From the NCBI GenBank assembly GCA_947179485.1, contig OX359249.1, forward strand, positions 37,806,250 through 37,870,249: DNA of 64,000 bases, written 5' to 3'. Position 1 is the stretch's first letter. The number at the start of each line of letters is the position of its first letter. This document shows positions 39,201 through 52,829 of this stretch, one piece after another. Source of the DNA: Allacma fusca. Its lineage: Eukaryota; Arthropoda; Collembola; Symphypleona; Sminthuridae. Made by a program: the position numbers and the translations under genes. The notes under the pieces were generated by a model. It was not told where the DNA came from and ran no database searches. It saw only the letters and a list, made by a program, of their open reading frames with translations.

Positions 39201-42200
39201 AATTCTGTAAATCAAAATCAAACTCAAACTCATTGAAGCCGTCAGTTGCACACGGGGCTTTTAACGTCAATTTATTCTGCATTACCATGCTCCTGTCAGA
39301 CCCTGAATAAGGGAATCAATATAGGAAAAACAACTCTAGTATGTTAATATTAATCCAGAGGAATCACTAGAATATTAATGTGTGAAGGTAAAGACAGAGC
39401 AAATCCAAGTATACGTTTTCATACATGATAGAGAAATGTGCTGAGTATCACTCAAAACCCGCTCAGAAATGAAAATGAGACTCCAGGACTGCATGTCTGC
39501 CATGCATTTAAACAGATGGATCGACTTGGATAGTGCTCCATAAGAGATGGGATTGCATCATGTACGCATGCAGGTAGCTATTGTGTCATCTCGGAGCTTA
39601 TCCCCATACAAATATATTTATGTACATATGTGCCCAAACCTCAACAAAAGCTCAAGTTAATTGCTATCTTGCGATGATGCAATCCCCTAACGCTGAAAAA
39701 ACCTGAGAAAAGTCTGGTCGGAGAGAATGACCGCTTGGATGAAGTTAGAAAATAGAAGAGGGCGGTAAATAGCCTTTTGACAAAAGCCATCCTTGCCAAG
39801 AAAAGGGAAATGGACCAGTCTGGCAGACAAAGGGGGGCCAAATACAAGAAAAAATGTCGAGGGGGGAAGAAACTATGGTACGAAATTTAAGGAAAAAATT
39901 ACAGAAAAAAAGTACTTGAGTGCTCTCATGGGACCATCCCTGCCCCATCAAATTGTAGCCCTGGTGTAATTTTGAAATCCACGATGAAAGGTTTCCAATT
40001 TCCAAACTGGAATTATTATTATGTTGTTTCAGAAGCAACTATTGATTTCTTTCCTCAATGTCGGTCGGAATAATTGGAAATATAATATGGAAATGCTCCT
40101 TGGAATTGGATGAAAATTTCCAGGAGGAAAAACAAAACCTAATGGGAACCCTTTTAGATCCAAAAGATGTGTACTTAAATTAACGAGATGACAGTTATTC
40201 CAGCAAATGTGGTTATTTCTAATTCATAAAGACACTCACTAAAGTATTGATATCTTTCTGAGGTTGCCATGTTGTAAACATCCGGGGAAGGAGCTAGGAA
40301 ATGTTATACTCCCCATATATGCAATTTAATTACATTCCGTGGTTGTTGAGACCCATCTTGAGCTTAGTTCAAACGTGTAGAGGAGATAGGAGGATGAATC
40401 CCGTCCGTATTTACACACTCATTTTTTTTACAGGCTACAGAGTATAATGGGTATGGGTGCAGGCTTGGGACACTTAATGTAATTTAACTATTGTATTAGA
40501 AGGATGCAACTACCAGTTTACTTTTGCTGTCGCAATGTCTAGAAGCTCTTCAAACCAGGACTTGTGTATGTACAAAGAGCAATGAAATACCAAAGGTCTC
40601 CATGCTGATTTCGTTAGCTTTCTATCCAAATTTGTTCCAAGGCTTGTTGAAGCTATAGGAGCCATTGTGAGGACATAAATGAATTCATTATCTACTTAGA
40701 TACACTCACGTACTTTGAATACCGTAGTATACTCCACATAATACTAAAAAGACATTTCCTCGTAAAAATCTACAAGGACTGAATCCGGCTCGCTTCGCTC
40801 AGGACACAAGAATTCCTTGTACCATGTATGGTATGCGGGTCCTACTCCTTTATATATTTTATGATAATCTACATTCAAGTACGCTCGAGCATCTGCATAT
40901 TTATTATGTACTTAGGTGTGTAATGCCTTCTATTTTCTCTACTCCCTGTATACTTCTAATCACCATGGCGGAGAAACAACTTTTTTTTAATATCAGCATT
41001 CCGATTTCTCGATATAAAATGTATACGATATTTTATGGCAAGGGACTTGCGACTTCTCCCACTGCCACTCCGCCATGCAAAAAACTATTACGGATACTGG
41101 AGGCATTGAAACATGAAAATATTAAAAACTTGAGCCTATATAGCCTCAGTTTGAGTGCTGAAGATAAGAAGTGTACTTTTACAATGACTGCGTATGGAAC
41201 TATGTATAGATACCTGAATAGAACTATAGTCTATCACGTTATAATATATTATACGCGTGAAACTTGTAAACATTATAAATGAGCATCACTCCCTGACGGT
41301 GTGGTAACAATTTCCCAAATTTAATTCCTCATGTCAAGCAAAAGGGTTTAAACCGGGAAGAAAAATGAATATAGAGCCCGAGCTAGATAAAATGAAAGAG
41401 CGGATTGGCAAGTAAGGCGATTCTTTTATTTGAAAGCTAACCACAATTCATTCCCTGTCATGTCTGAATTTGAGAGCTGAGCTCTCAGGCCCCAAGCCCT
41501 TATTTCACATTTATTTTGCTCACCCACAATATCTTAAGCTTACACATATTATTTTGATGTACTTACATACAGCCTCTCCTATATCGACTTTTGGGATGTA
41601 CTCACATTGATAGTACATGCTTCATTTGTTATCATGAATACCTCAAACCTCGCTTTAAACCAATTCCGTATAGTAATGATTTGATCAATTTGATGTTTAA
41701 TACATGAGCTGTTATTCAAACCAAACTTCCTGATTTGATTGCGTAAAAATTGTTTACATACTGAAATTAAATAAAAATAAGGAAGCCCATGAAATAAAAT
41801 GATGATGCAAAATAAAAAGCCACTAAGTTGAATCCAATCCAGAATGACATTCAACGAACAGAAGGAAATCACGTTGCCCTAGCCGATTTTACCTAAACTA
41901 ATCAAAGAAGCTTGTTTTGACTGAACGGAGCTTTGATATTTTTTGAACAATCAGCTATATCGTGTATTCAAGGAGTTTGTAGAGTATAGGGGATCATTCT
42001 ATAGATACAGGAATCCTTACAAGTTGAATATTTTTTGGAATTTAATTTTTTTTCCCACACACTTACAAAACCTGGGCGAGTAGAGGCAGCCAATGATTTC
42101 ATTTTATAACATATTACTCAGGATGGTAATTCCATTAATTTGCTTTTAGTTCCTTCCCGTCATAAACTAATAAACAAAAAGATGTGGATTATGGGGGAAT

Positions 42201-45200
42201 GACAACTGTCTCAAGTTTCAAGACGACAAACTTGGAGTTGATGAATATATTTCCCTCCACTCCACTACTACATCGAAATTCGATACATGTTCTTACGAGG
42301 AGTGTCCTGTGAATTTCAGGGTGGAGAACTGACACGCTCAACTTTGTTTTATAATTCAGAACTAATGCAAATTGTATAACCCTAGGCATATTATTAGTCA
42401 CACAAAGTCGAAGGATGTTGCTAGAGTGAAACAACATTTCACAACTCCAGTTTGATGATGACTGAAAATTAGTACTAGTTCCAAGAATCCCAACATTCCC
42501 TAAAGTTTCCAACAACACTAGGAAAATCACATCTTTAAAGGAGCATTAAGTAATGATTTTGACCAAAGTTTTCCTCTGAAGTTAGCTTCCTCCTTGACCA
42601 TACATTCACCTCAAGTTTCAACCACAGTTTCTAGTTCCCCAGCCCTTGTACCTCCTCCAGAGGTTCCACGATGACTTTGAATAGAGTCCAAATTGAAAAT
42701 ACAGACTGGAAAGCTTTGCAAAAACACACGCAAATCTACAAAGCACGCAAGAAGTTTAGTATTACATGGAATACTGACCGGATCCGCAATACAAAACCCC
42801 CAGCATGTGTTGACCGTTCTAATCAAACCTGTCCAACCACAGTCGATCCATGCACACTCCAACTTCCTCATAGTCCGACCGAAACTACTTAAATGCTTCT
42901 CTGCCCATGAATATCAGGTACTTTCCAAATATAGCTCTCAGCTGTATTTTTACCACATGGAATTTAAAATGCTCCAAGACATCCATTATAATTAAACCAT
43001 ACTAGTATAATCAAAAGGCATGTCCTCTAAAACCCGGACATGATTCTCTGAATTTCCAAGTGATTACCATGTAATGGCATGCAAAGGCTCCATCAGTGCT
43101 CGCCAGTCCCTACTCATAAGGATTTTGACTTAACTCAATTGCTGTTTAATAATATCGAGCGAGGTACTGTCGCTATTAAATCCGCTGGTCATTTTAACCC
43201 CAACAGTAATTATTATAACAATCAAATTTCGGTAAGATATTGGAATGACATCGTTAGCGCTACATCCGACACTATCATGCTTGTAATTAAATTTTTCCTA
43301 CACACGAACCGCACCTATTGTCGGAGGGAATTACAGCTGAAAACTCAAGAGTCCCAACGAAAGGAAAAGGTAGCTGAAGGGAAAGCCTTCTTGCATATTT
43401 TAAGCTACATGGTGTAGCCCGCACCCTCATGTAACTCTCAGTGGGCCCGGGAATTGAAACACATGTGAACGATTATGGCAATCGGACTGAGTCAGTGCTT
43501 GTCCAATGTTCCAAATAAATTCCGAACTTTTAAGGAGTGTAGGTCAGTGGTGGCAATAGTGTTTAGGTAAATGGGGGATACGCTTAATAACGCCACATAC
43601 CTATAGTTACATGGAACCCTACAACATCAAAATACTTTTAGTAGTAGTAGTACCTAAAAATAAATCAGCGTGAATAAAACACAACAATGTTTTTAACTCA
43701 ACCATGGCACAGTGAGCAAATACAAGGGAATGTCTTTGATGCTGCATTGCCCTTCCGTCAGTTCTCAACAGAACAACTCCTGAGCTCTAGTTAAGCTAAA
43801 ATAATAAATTGAGTAACAACTTAATTTGATTTAAGGATAAAAGCTGTTCGATGAGGTGCCCAGCTTCAAACTAAATTAACATTTCTAGATAAGTGACACA
43901 TGTATAAATTAGTAAAAAAGCAGAGTTATATGCTGACAGGAAGCTGGATAGCAAAATAAAAAAAAGAAGGTGTCAAATGTCGACTTACATGTTGAGAATT
44001 CAATGAATCCAGCAATGCAAGTCCAGAGAAATCTATTCAGAAAAGAATTCACACAGTTGAGAGACAAAACAATTCGTTTTATACCGTTGGAAAGAATCCT
44101 TGATCAAAAATTTATTAAAGTTGAGGGGAAGAAAATGAACGAGGGAATGATGAAATCGGTGGAAGGAGGAAAACCTTGACGGAGTCAGAACAGAACCTTG
44201 GTAGCTGGTTTCAACAGCCCGTCTGAGTTGGAACTGAGCCTATGGAGCGGTAACTTGGCCGATTTGTTCGCTTTTTCTGTTCTCTGTTCCACCATATCTG
44301 CGGATACACACTACACTCAACTGACGACTGGTTGGGTTCTGATGATCGACGACTTGCTCCATTCTCAACCCCTTAAATTTCTCCATGTCTCCAACTGTCT
44401 CCAGACTGTGCGGGCATTACTGAACACAGGAATAAATTGTCTGTGGGATAATGCTCATATAGTGAAATTGTTCTTATGTAAGCATAACTTGAGCAATAAT
44501 TATTATTACAATTATTTGGATAAATGCTACATTTAACTTGCATACATTCCCCTTCACTTTGATCTTGTCCTTTCAAAGAGTTAACCCTAGTGGAGCGCAT
44601 TTCCCTTTTGAGTACCAGAGAAAAATCCATTCCTGTGGAGGAAGTTGGAGAAAGCTCCATGAATCCAGTGGATTTCTTCAAAATACACGAGACTCCCCGA
44701 AGATAATTAAAATTCCTCTCGACTCACCACACATGATTCCTCTCCTCTGCTCCGTATTAACTTTTAAATCGATACACATGACTGTCGCTCCTTGTCCCAG
44801 CTTTTTCTCACATATGTCAATTAAGTAAGGAGGTGAGGGATTGCCCATGAAATAAACGTTCCGTCCGTGATGGTTGTTCTTGTGAGAAAAAAAAAACGTC
44901 ATATTTTATACAGGTGTGAAAATGAATTGCCTTCGTCAAGGGATTGGAACTGACTGTGAATTAAATAAAAAAAAGAGCAACATGCTCATCTCTGCTGGGA
45001 GTTGGGAGTGTTGGGACAAAGGTGAAATATCTTAGAGAAAACCAACGGCAAAAGGAAAAGAAAACTCGCACGCCAGATTCTATCTGCAGGTAATGTGCGT
45101 CTTTATATGAATGAATTCATAAGATGGTAAATGAGATAGAATCAGGGAAAAGAAAGAATTTGTTGTTGTCACGTTCGCTCACCATGTTTTCCTGTGTGGG

Positions 45201-48180
45201 TACATGTAATGCATGCATATGTACTCGTACGTGGAGAAGTGCATGCGGTAGACCGGGTAGACCAAGTCCTCATGGACAGAGTAAGGGCTGAGGACAATCA
45301 TACCAAGTAATAACATGAAGATTTAGTAGTGTTCCCTACAATGGATTCAAGTAAGAAATGTCCCGTTAACGTGGGTTTGGTGATTGCTATTCCATATCGA
45401 CTCCGGAGGAAAATCTTTATATGTAGTACCATAATAGCTTTCCTAGAAACGAGTACAGACATAGCGCATACATATTCATGGGACTGAATGTGGTTCACAT
45501 GCGACTTGAATTTTCCATGCCTTCCACCCTGTCACCGCTCAGTTCCTATTCTTACTTTTCCAACAATTTTCCCCACCGAATCTTGTGATCTGTCTTGGGA
45601 CTCGCACTTGTTGTCCTTTTCTGATTGCTATTGTTCCATTCGTACATAACTTAAAAGCGTGACGGGTACTGTGTGGTAAATAACAGCTTGACAGTGAGAT
45701 TAGTAAGGTAGGACGGGATTAAACGTGGAACCACCCAAAAAAAGCGGGCACAAGAGCAGTAGTAGCCTGAGTCTTACTGTTTCTTACTGAAGAGTTTTCG
45801 TCGATTTGCAATTACTAGCGGTGGACCTCTATATGGGCACATACTAATGCAGAGTAAAGTTTTAGGGAGTAGAACAAGAAATGATTCAGTGGGTATTTTT
45901 AGTGCGGGTAGGGGTGCAATTCATGGCTCTGGCAAGACTTGGAGGCAGCTAGGAACTACTGTTGTTGCCAGTTATAAGGTTATTTCCCGTATATAACCTG
46001 CAGTCGTACTTGGGTTGGAAGAGGAGCCACGTAGCCTCATCTGGAGGATTATATTCACTCTAAGTATAATTTGAGCTTGGAAATAAGGTGTCTATTTCCA
46101 CCAAAATGGGAAACCATTCAAACTGCGGATTGAGACTGTCCCAGTTCGTTCCTCTCCTGTAGTCCTTGTTTTGCTGGTTTTCTCCCCAGCTTTCTCTCTC
46201 CCACTCTTTTACTTTCTCTCGAGGCTGAGGTATAAACTGCCCGGAACTGAGCCTGAGAAACTACCAAGTTGTAGCCACAGCACCAGTACCAACTCCTGGA
46301 CGTGTTTTAGTATGCATTTTGAGCTCCCGAGCTTCTATATTCAAGACTCTTGGTTCTGGAAGCATCATGGTGATAACATGCATGCCGGAATGAACTCGGG
46401 TATGATTCCTGGTTAAATTTGCCATCACAGACCAGTTTTCCAGCAACTGCCGAAGAATATAGAAGTAAACTCTGAAGCTCAGAACACCATTCAAGGACGG
46501 CTTATGTAACCTACAAGATGTATTTTATGGCTGATATGAATGAAACTACAGATACCCAAGGTACATATATCTATATATAGATAATAGCATCGTATTATAA
46601 TGTGAACAAGTTTCTTGCCACCTTCGTTCCTTATGCATATGATGACTCCACACATGCATGTACGTACATTAACGGCCACAGGGACCCACAGAGATGCACA
46701 ACTTACGTGGGAGTTTTAGGGAAAGAATAACATAAGATCGAGGATTCTATCAGCATGGAGTCTGGAACCGTTGAAACTTTGATCTTGATTTTCCGTCTGC
46801 TATCAAGTCTCATGTGCACACTTGTCTCGCTCTTCTTTTCACTTTCCGTACAAAGTATTCTTTTCTTCATCCTTACATGATCTTCCTAGCAAGTACATTT
46901 TGACTGTTGAAAGAACAGCTGCTATAATCTGCCTTGTACAGACCATTCAATGCTAACATGACTCCCGTCGAAATAAAACCTTTTACTTCTTGTTGAGCTC
47001 TCATCCTCAACTGTGCTTTCTCTCCTACGTTCTAATCTCCAGCTCTCAAGAGAAAGTTGCCAAAACAGTCAACTCCCAGCCCTACGGTAGCTCAACCAAG
47101 TCAATGCAGTCTGGAGAAACAACAGAGCTAAACACTAAGTCCATTTCAAGTATAATTCAAGTACTTTTACCTCCTCCTATAACTACTTCGTAGGAGCAAA
47201 TTAGCATAATTTTATAGCCTTTTATACACAGTTTGCTCACGGGAAGTGAACTTCACAATGCTAATAAACGCTGATTTGGATAATGGTCTAATTCTGCTAG
47301 CCCCCCTCTCCCTCCAAGTTATTCCATGCTTGAGGGATTTTGAGAGCAGGTAATTATTTATCTTAAGGATCCAATCAACATTTAAAAAAACTGCCTTCAG
47401 GCATTGTTCACATATGTAGCCTGAACCTTTCAGCCAGAATAGGATGACGTGGACAAGGAATCTGAATACGTTGTGGTGATTTAAGGCTCATTTCCTTTTA
47501 CGGCTGATTAGTTGAGTGATCTTCATCACATCAGCGTGAATGCTTGCATAAATCCCCGTCAAAAGAAAGAAAACCAGTCTACGTTCGATTCCAATATAAA
47601 TTGACAGAGTCAAAGCAAAGAAGAGAATTCATGGGTGTTTTTCCTTTAGTCAGTTTCCAGTCGTTGATTCCCATAAGTTGAGGAAGCCTCACATTTTTTT
47701 TAGCAGTACCCTGACTTCTCTTCACTCCAACCACACTAAGTTTTCCTTGTACTTTTCTTCCCTTCGATTTCTATCAAACTCCATGTAAGCCTTATGGTCC
47801 CATTTATTTGATTCATCCCAGAACAGGAATTCCCGTTTTCAAAATGTGACGTTACTTGAACCTCAGTAGCCCCTACTTACTACAAGCTATACAGTCCAGA
47901 TTTTTTCTTGTGACAACTTACATATCCTGTGTCATATATACCCTGGACATTTGTTCATTTCGGGTGAATTCTGCATTTACTTATGTATTGTGACAGAGAT
48001 GAGCCCTTACAGAGGAAATAATTCAATGTCTTATTTGAAACCAGAGAGTAAATAATTGATGACAATTTGTTCAAGGATCTGTTGCAATAGATCTGCTTAC
48101 GAAAGCTAGAATTTCCGCAGAAGACAGCTGTGTTGAAAGGATGGGAATGCCGAAAAAAAACTCAATTTGCAGAATAATTA
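33278..48180. other. Gene-poor region, one weak terminal exon candidate
   Basis: The longest open frame outside MRTF is here (40824-41282, 152 codons, plus). It is Tyr/Leu/Ile/Ser-rich, without motif or splice support, and is not called. Frames around 42541-43417 are fragmentary and change frame repeatedly. Nothing else is supported besides the 37062-37196 candidate. Confidence 0.45.
37062..37196 (+). CDS. Possible terminal exon, cysteine-containing, unrecognised
   Basis: A very good acceptor (TTGTCTTTTTTATTGCAG) opens a phase-0 frame of 44 codons and TGA: GNTWPQSSMMIVDKCIGVRT, continuing to MQEQEQCKQRNCR, with four cysteines. The frame is also open upstream to an ATG at 37021, so a 55-60-residue unspliced peptide is an alternative. 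No signal peptide exon was found. Low confidence. Confidence 0.15.
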   Translation, partial: GNTWPQSSMMIVDKCIGVRTVLRDIQNMKLCMQEQEQCKQRNCR

Positions 48181-48329
48181 CAGACTAAACTCTCACTATA
48201 AGGGATACCCTTATAAGGGATTGGGTTTTGCAGTCCCGATTCCAACTTACACACTGTAAAACACTATGCTTATAAGGAGCAAATTTTGGCGGTCCCTTGA
48301 GCATCCTCTATAGAGAGAGTTGACTCTAT
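48181..48329. mobile_element. Short inverted-repeat DNA element (MITE), pogo/Tc1-like ends
   Basis: The left end CAGACTAAACTCTCACTATA and on to 48206 matches the reverse complement of 48303-48328 at 20 of 26 positions. TA dinucleotides flank both sides (48179-48180 and 48330-48331), as expected for a TA target duplication, if a one-base difference at the right tip is allowed. Inside is a second inverted repeat, TATAAGGG ATA CCCTTATA, at 48198-48216. There is no reading frame, so this is a non-autonomous remnant. Ends of the type CAGnnnnACTCTCTATA are known from pogo/Tigger elements; the superfamily is inference. Confidence 0.6.
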
Positions 48330-48913
48330 TACCAGCTAATTTGCAATGCAAAGGAGAATTTTGTTGCACATGTAAAGTGAATGTTTCGACGCTAAGCTAA
48401 CGTAAAAAAGAAATGAATCAATTTTGAGGCCATTGTAAAGTAGAGGAAACTGATCTGACGAAGCTGAACTTTAGTATTTCAATATATGCCGTCCCTAATT
48501 CTTGAGTAGAAAGGACTATACGATTTGCAAGTAACTTATAATATTTCTTGGAAGAATGAATGGAAGACAATGGAAAGAACGATGTGGAAGTTCTCGTTTA
48601 ATCGCTTTCCTTCGCTCTCAATTGATTTTATCTTCTGCCTCTTCCTCTCATTTTCAAGCAGGAGGAAATGAGAGGCTCTTAATTTAATAAGATTACATTC
48701 ATCGGCTTTACTCATATTTGCTTGCTTTTGTCTTTGCTGTTTCATTCAGGGCAGAGAACCATTTTCTGGGCCAAATGGAGAATGAATAAAGAATCAAGTG
48801 TGTATGGCTGACATTAAACCTTTGAAGAAAAGAGCTTTGCATACCTCCGTGGGCTCCAAGATGTCCCAAATCAGTATTTTAGATATGGTGAAAGTGGTAA
48901 GCATTGATTGTCA

Positions 48914-49434
48914 CTATTTCACTTCAATTTGATGACATCCCTGACAACGTAAATTAGAAAATAACATATTAGCTTTGGGAGTTAGAATGTACGGATTGAA
49001 CACAACTCTGACAAAATGATACTGAATTTCAACCGGAGCTAAAGAACAGTCAGGAGTTTGAACTTTGAACTTGTTCACTTCAAGTAATTACGTAAACTAT
49101 TATCAAGCGAAACGCAAATGATTACCTGGTTGAAAAATTCTTTAACACACTGCTCTTCATTTCCTATGAAAGGGTCGACCAAGTCCTTAATATATAAATC
49201 CAATTGACTCTTTCGCTCTTTTTTACCCTCCATTCTTTTGACTTTTTTCCCTTTATGTATGACTAGGCTAAGAGCAGTCTCTTTTTTAAAAAAATCCCTT
49301 TCCTTGCTGTCCTTTTCCCTTTTCTTTTCCTTCTTCCAGTTGCATCGACGTCTTGTATGACAAGAGACTGCATTTTTTTCTCCCGTTCTTCCATTATTTT
49401 CTTCCTTGACTCGCTCACCCTTGCTCGAATAAGC
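48914..49434 (-). CDS. Possible exon pair encoding a Lys/Glu-rich protein, unrecognised
   Basis: The minus strand is open for 103 codons from 49434 to a good donor at 49126 (AACCAG|GTAATC). The first half is a purine-rich Lys/Glu/Arg tract (NWKKEKKREKDSKERDFFKK). The second half is not low complexity (SQLDLYIKDLVDPF, NEEQCVKEFFNQ) and looks helical. A phase-0 acceptor (TTTACGTTGTCAG) at 48940 adds GCHQIEVK and TAG at 48914. No start exon found. The helical end loosely recalls the C-terminal helices of PX domains, but I could not assemble the rest of such a domain in phase. A chance open frame in a purine tract remains possible. Confidence 0.25.
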
Positions 49435-51086
49435 TTATATCATACACATCTCATTCATGACAATATACACGCCAGGGTTTCACATTAGCCTTTTCAACTT
49501 CTACCGAAGTATAAAAGACCCTAATGTTTAACTCGTTTCGTAATGTCAGACCTACAACGACTTATTCTCGTGGTTCACCTTCGATATCGATATGTAACCA
49601 TGTCAATTTAGTTGCTACAAGTGAACGCTAGTAAAATCCAGAGGACTACGCACATACATAGGATAGACTACCCGGAGTCGAGTCCTGGCATGAAAGTTTC
49701 ATTTATCCGGCAGTCAATTCCACTGTCCATATCCTTTGGATGTCCTTGACAAGAGGAATTCAATATACTTATTCAAATGTGGACCTGTAAGATAGAAGAA
49801 AAGAAAGGGGAGTCATAGGTCTTGCAGTGTGTTAAACCAAAAATATAGAAAACTGAACTGTCCTGACTTACGAGAATCCGTCCGAGAGAGTAAACTGATG
49901 ATAACCTTCGGGTTATGGTTATGGATAGAAAATATCTAGGAATACATTCAGTAAAAAGTAGGTTAAAAGTCAACAAGTAGAGGTTTCAAATTTAAAGGTA
50001 TGTCCCTACAATCCTAGCATGGCTTTAGGAGCAAGAGAGATAATCTGCAATATACGTTAGATTTTGATGGTATGGTGCTCACAGACTACTTTTTCCCATT
50101 GAACTTCTTCACTGAGTCTGTTATCTCTCATCGGAATTCGTTCCCATTACTAACCCTTTCAGCCGACAAGATGAAGAAATCCCGTTTATTGTGTGCGTAT
50201 CAACGCTGTACTTTTTTTTTGCTCCGAGCCTGGTAATCTCCCACCTACTTCTAATCTCCGAACTTCTGTGCCCTCCTCAATTTTGCTATTTTCTTCGTCA
50301 GCAACAAATATGTGTAACAGCAAGGTAGTATTTGTGGCTGTGAAGTATATACTAGCTACATCTGCCCAAGGGTGTTTGCAATAAAACTACATTTTTACTC
50401 ATCCTATTTTGTGGTGATGCAATTAATTAATTATCATGACAGATACGTATCGTTCCTTACTTCCCTGTGGACTGTGAATATATATGTACAAACACATGTT
50501 ACGAAAATCCAATTCGGGTGTGCGGAGGGCAGTAAAAATTCCTAAATGATTAGCTGTACTTGAGCCATAAATTTAAAATACATCCCTTGCTGGTCCAAAA
50601 ACAACGAAAAATGTCTATTGACGTGGTCTTCTTATGGAGTACGGGTTATGCTACTGGAAAGATTTTAAAGGATTAAATATCATGAAGTACCACCAGTACT
50701 TTTTGGTCTTGTCAGGTATGGTATTCAGGATAAGTGCAAGGCTTGCGCCAGTTCTTGGTTCTATTTCGATTTTTCCATAACATATTTCTTCCCTCAGTTG
50801 CACTGTACACTTTTTTCCTAGTAAAGGATAATTTGGAAACTTCGCAACTTTAGAAGGTGCAGCTACATAAGTTTGGTAGGTAGAAACTTTTATTCCGATT
50901 GAGGAATTTTAAAGTACTAATTTATCTTTACCCAGCATTAATTCATTAGAAGCGCAGACACTACGAAAGGCTCAAAGAAATAATAATAATAATTTGTGTA
51001 AAAACAAGAAGGAAATTCAGTTTAATAAAATAGCTTGGAGAATGGAATAGTTTTTCAAAAATTGCTCTTCGTAGCACATGGCAGTT
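49435..51086. other. Non-coding stretch between the Lys/Glu-rich candidate and the MRTF 3' flank
   Basis: Mostly stops in all frames. A 64-bp block at 49935-49872 (minus) has good splice sites and encodes ITRRLSSVYSLGRIL, which resembles the RRYSDFxxLxxxL core of PX domains, but it does not join its neighbours in phase. No gene is called. Confidence 0.4.
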
Positions 51087-52262
51087 TTTATTGAACCATA
51101 AGGTATTGAGATGAGTTAGCCAAATGTTACACAAAGGTACATAAATTCAATCTTTCCCCACGTTGTAGCACTATCTATTCTCAATAACTTGCTACATATA
51201 AGTTTTAATACTTGATTTGTTAATAAATTAATTCTGATAGTTAAATTTTGCAATAGAGGTGATACTAATGGCAATTTTCTATAATATTTTTTTTTCATGG
51301 GACACTACCTGTTGGGACAATATTCGTTTTTTTTACATTTTATGGCTTATATGTATATAAGTAAATATGGGGAGCCATATCTGAATAGGGTAAAACGTTG
51401 AAAATGTTGTTTAAAGCGATGAATACATATGCGGTATTGCATACAATTCCACACAAATACATATAACATTTAAAAATTACACAGTAAGTATGTAAATATA
51501 AAGTTTATACTGTTCACATTCACACATTTATACTCCGAACTAAACAGAACCTTGTCGTTAATAATCAACACATACAGAGGCAGACTTTAAATGATGAAAC
51601 TACCAAGTGGATTAATAATAATTACGATCACCGTGAGCGCATAAGAAAACAGTATCAATTATTTAGACATAATTATTCAATATTAAATAATAATTGGTAT
51701 ATACGATTTATAATTCAAGTTACATTCTAAAGCCGATGTTGATTAGAGTAGATTAAAAATATTATGCAAAGATAAACTATTACACTGTATTATAAACATT
51801 GACATAATAATAATAAGCGTGCGTTCAATGAATTGCATTATTAGCAAAAGTCAAAACAACAAACAAAATTTCCTAATAAGTATTCAGCTGGTGTTGATTC
51901 GTTTACATAGGTGGGAGAAATTAATCCTAGGATCAGCTTTCAGTCAGTATTTTTTTCAATTTCACTAATTCATTCACATGAATATATATATGTACACTGT
52001 CCCGAAAACTAATCAGCATAACTGAGGTTATCTTTCCTGTAGAGTATGAGAAGAAACCAATAATAGTCGTATTAGCTACTAACTCAAAGTTATTAACATG
52101 TTCACAGGAGATATAAAATCATTAGTTACATTAAATTGTACATGCAGCATATATTACTGTAATGCCTGATGTACTTCAACACATTTCACTGCATTAAATT
52201 CCAATATCGGTGTTCGGAGAGTATTCTGAAAAATCGTTGGGTAGATTCCAAGTATAGTACAA

Positions 52263-52272
52263 TTTATTTATT
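52263..52272 (-). terminator. Candidate polyadenylation signals (two overlapping AATAAA)
   Basis: The plus strand reads tttatttatt, so the minus strand carries two overlapping AATAAA hexamers about 840 nt after the MRTF stop codon. The cleavage site itself cannot be seen. Confidence 0.35.
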
Positions 52273-52803
52273 ATTCACGGTACATATTAATACTATTAAG
52301 TAGGATTGCTTTGCAGTAAATCATTACTTTGTCCAAAACTCGCTCAGGGCTACGAGATAAATAAGTTAGTTCTTATAGTACAGTAGTATATCTAATTACG
52401 TGCCACAACCGTTCATGACAGTTCAGGGAGCTTATAATAATTGAATTTAAATTAAAAGCTGAATTGGATACTTTAAAATTTTTTACTTATTTACCAAACT
52501 ACACTACTATACGAAATGACAAAAACGTTGCGTTAAGAATAATATTTTAAGGTAAGATGCTATACTGATACGTTTTAATCCTGTGATTAATAGGTTATTA
52601 TTACCATCAAATAGGTTTACGTGAATCGACGATTTTCACAAGTCTTCAATTGTATAAAAGCTGGTAATGAACATACGTACATACACTATTACTCAAGCAG
52701 TTATGAAACTTGAAATGTGATGAATCCGATGAGGGCACTCAACTACTAACATTAGACCTAATTGGACGAGCGGCGTGCACTTTATGGGAGGACACATGCA
52801 ACA

Positions 52804-52829
52804 ATATATATATATATATATGTATATAT
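52804..52829. repeat. (AT)n microsatellite
   Basis: 26 bp of AT with one G interruption, in the presumed MRTF 3' flank. Confidence 0.95.

Noticed and set aside
40824-41282. 152-codon plus-strand open frame, the longest outside MRTF
   Set aside because: Rich in Tyr, Leu, Ile, Ser and Cys as in chance AT-rich frames. No motif, signal peptide or splice support.
42541-43417. Series of protein-like plus-strand fragments
   Set aside because: They change frame repeatedly and contain stops. No splice chain joins them, and the antisense frames look equally plausible.
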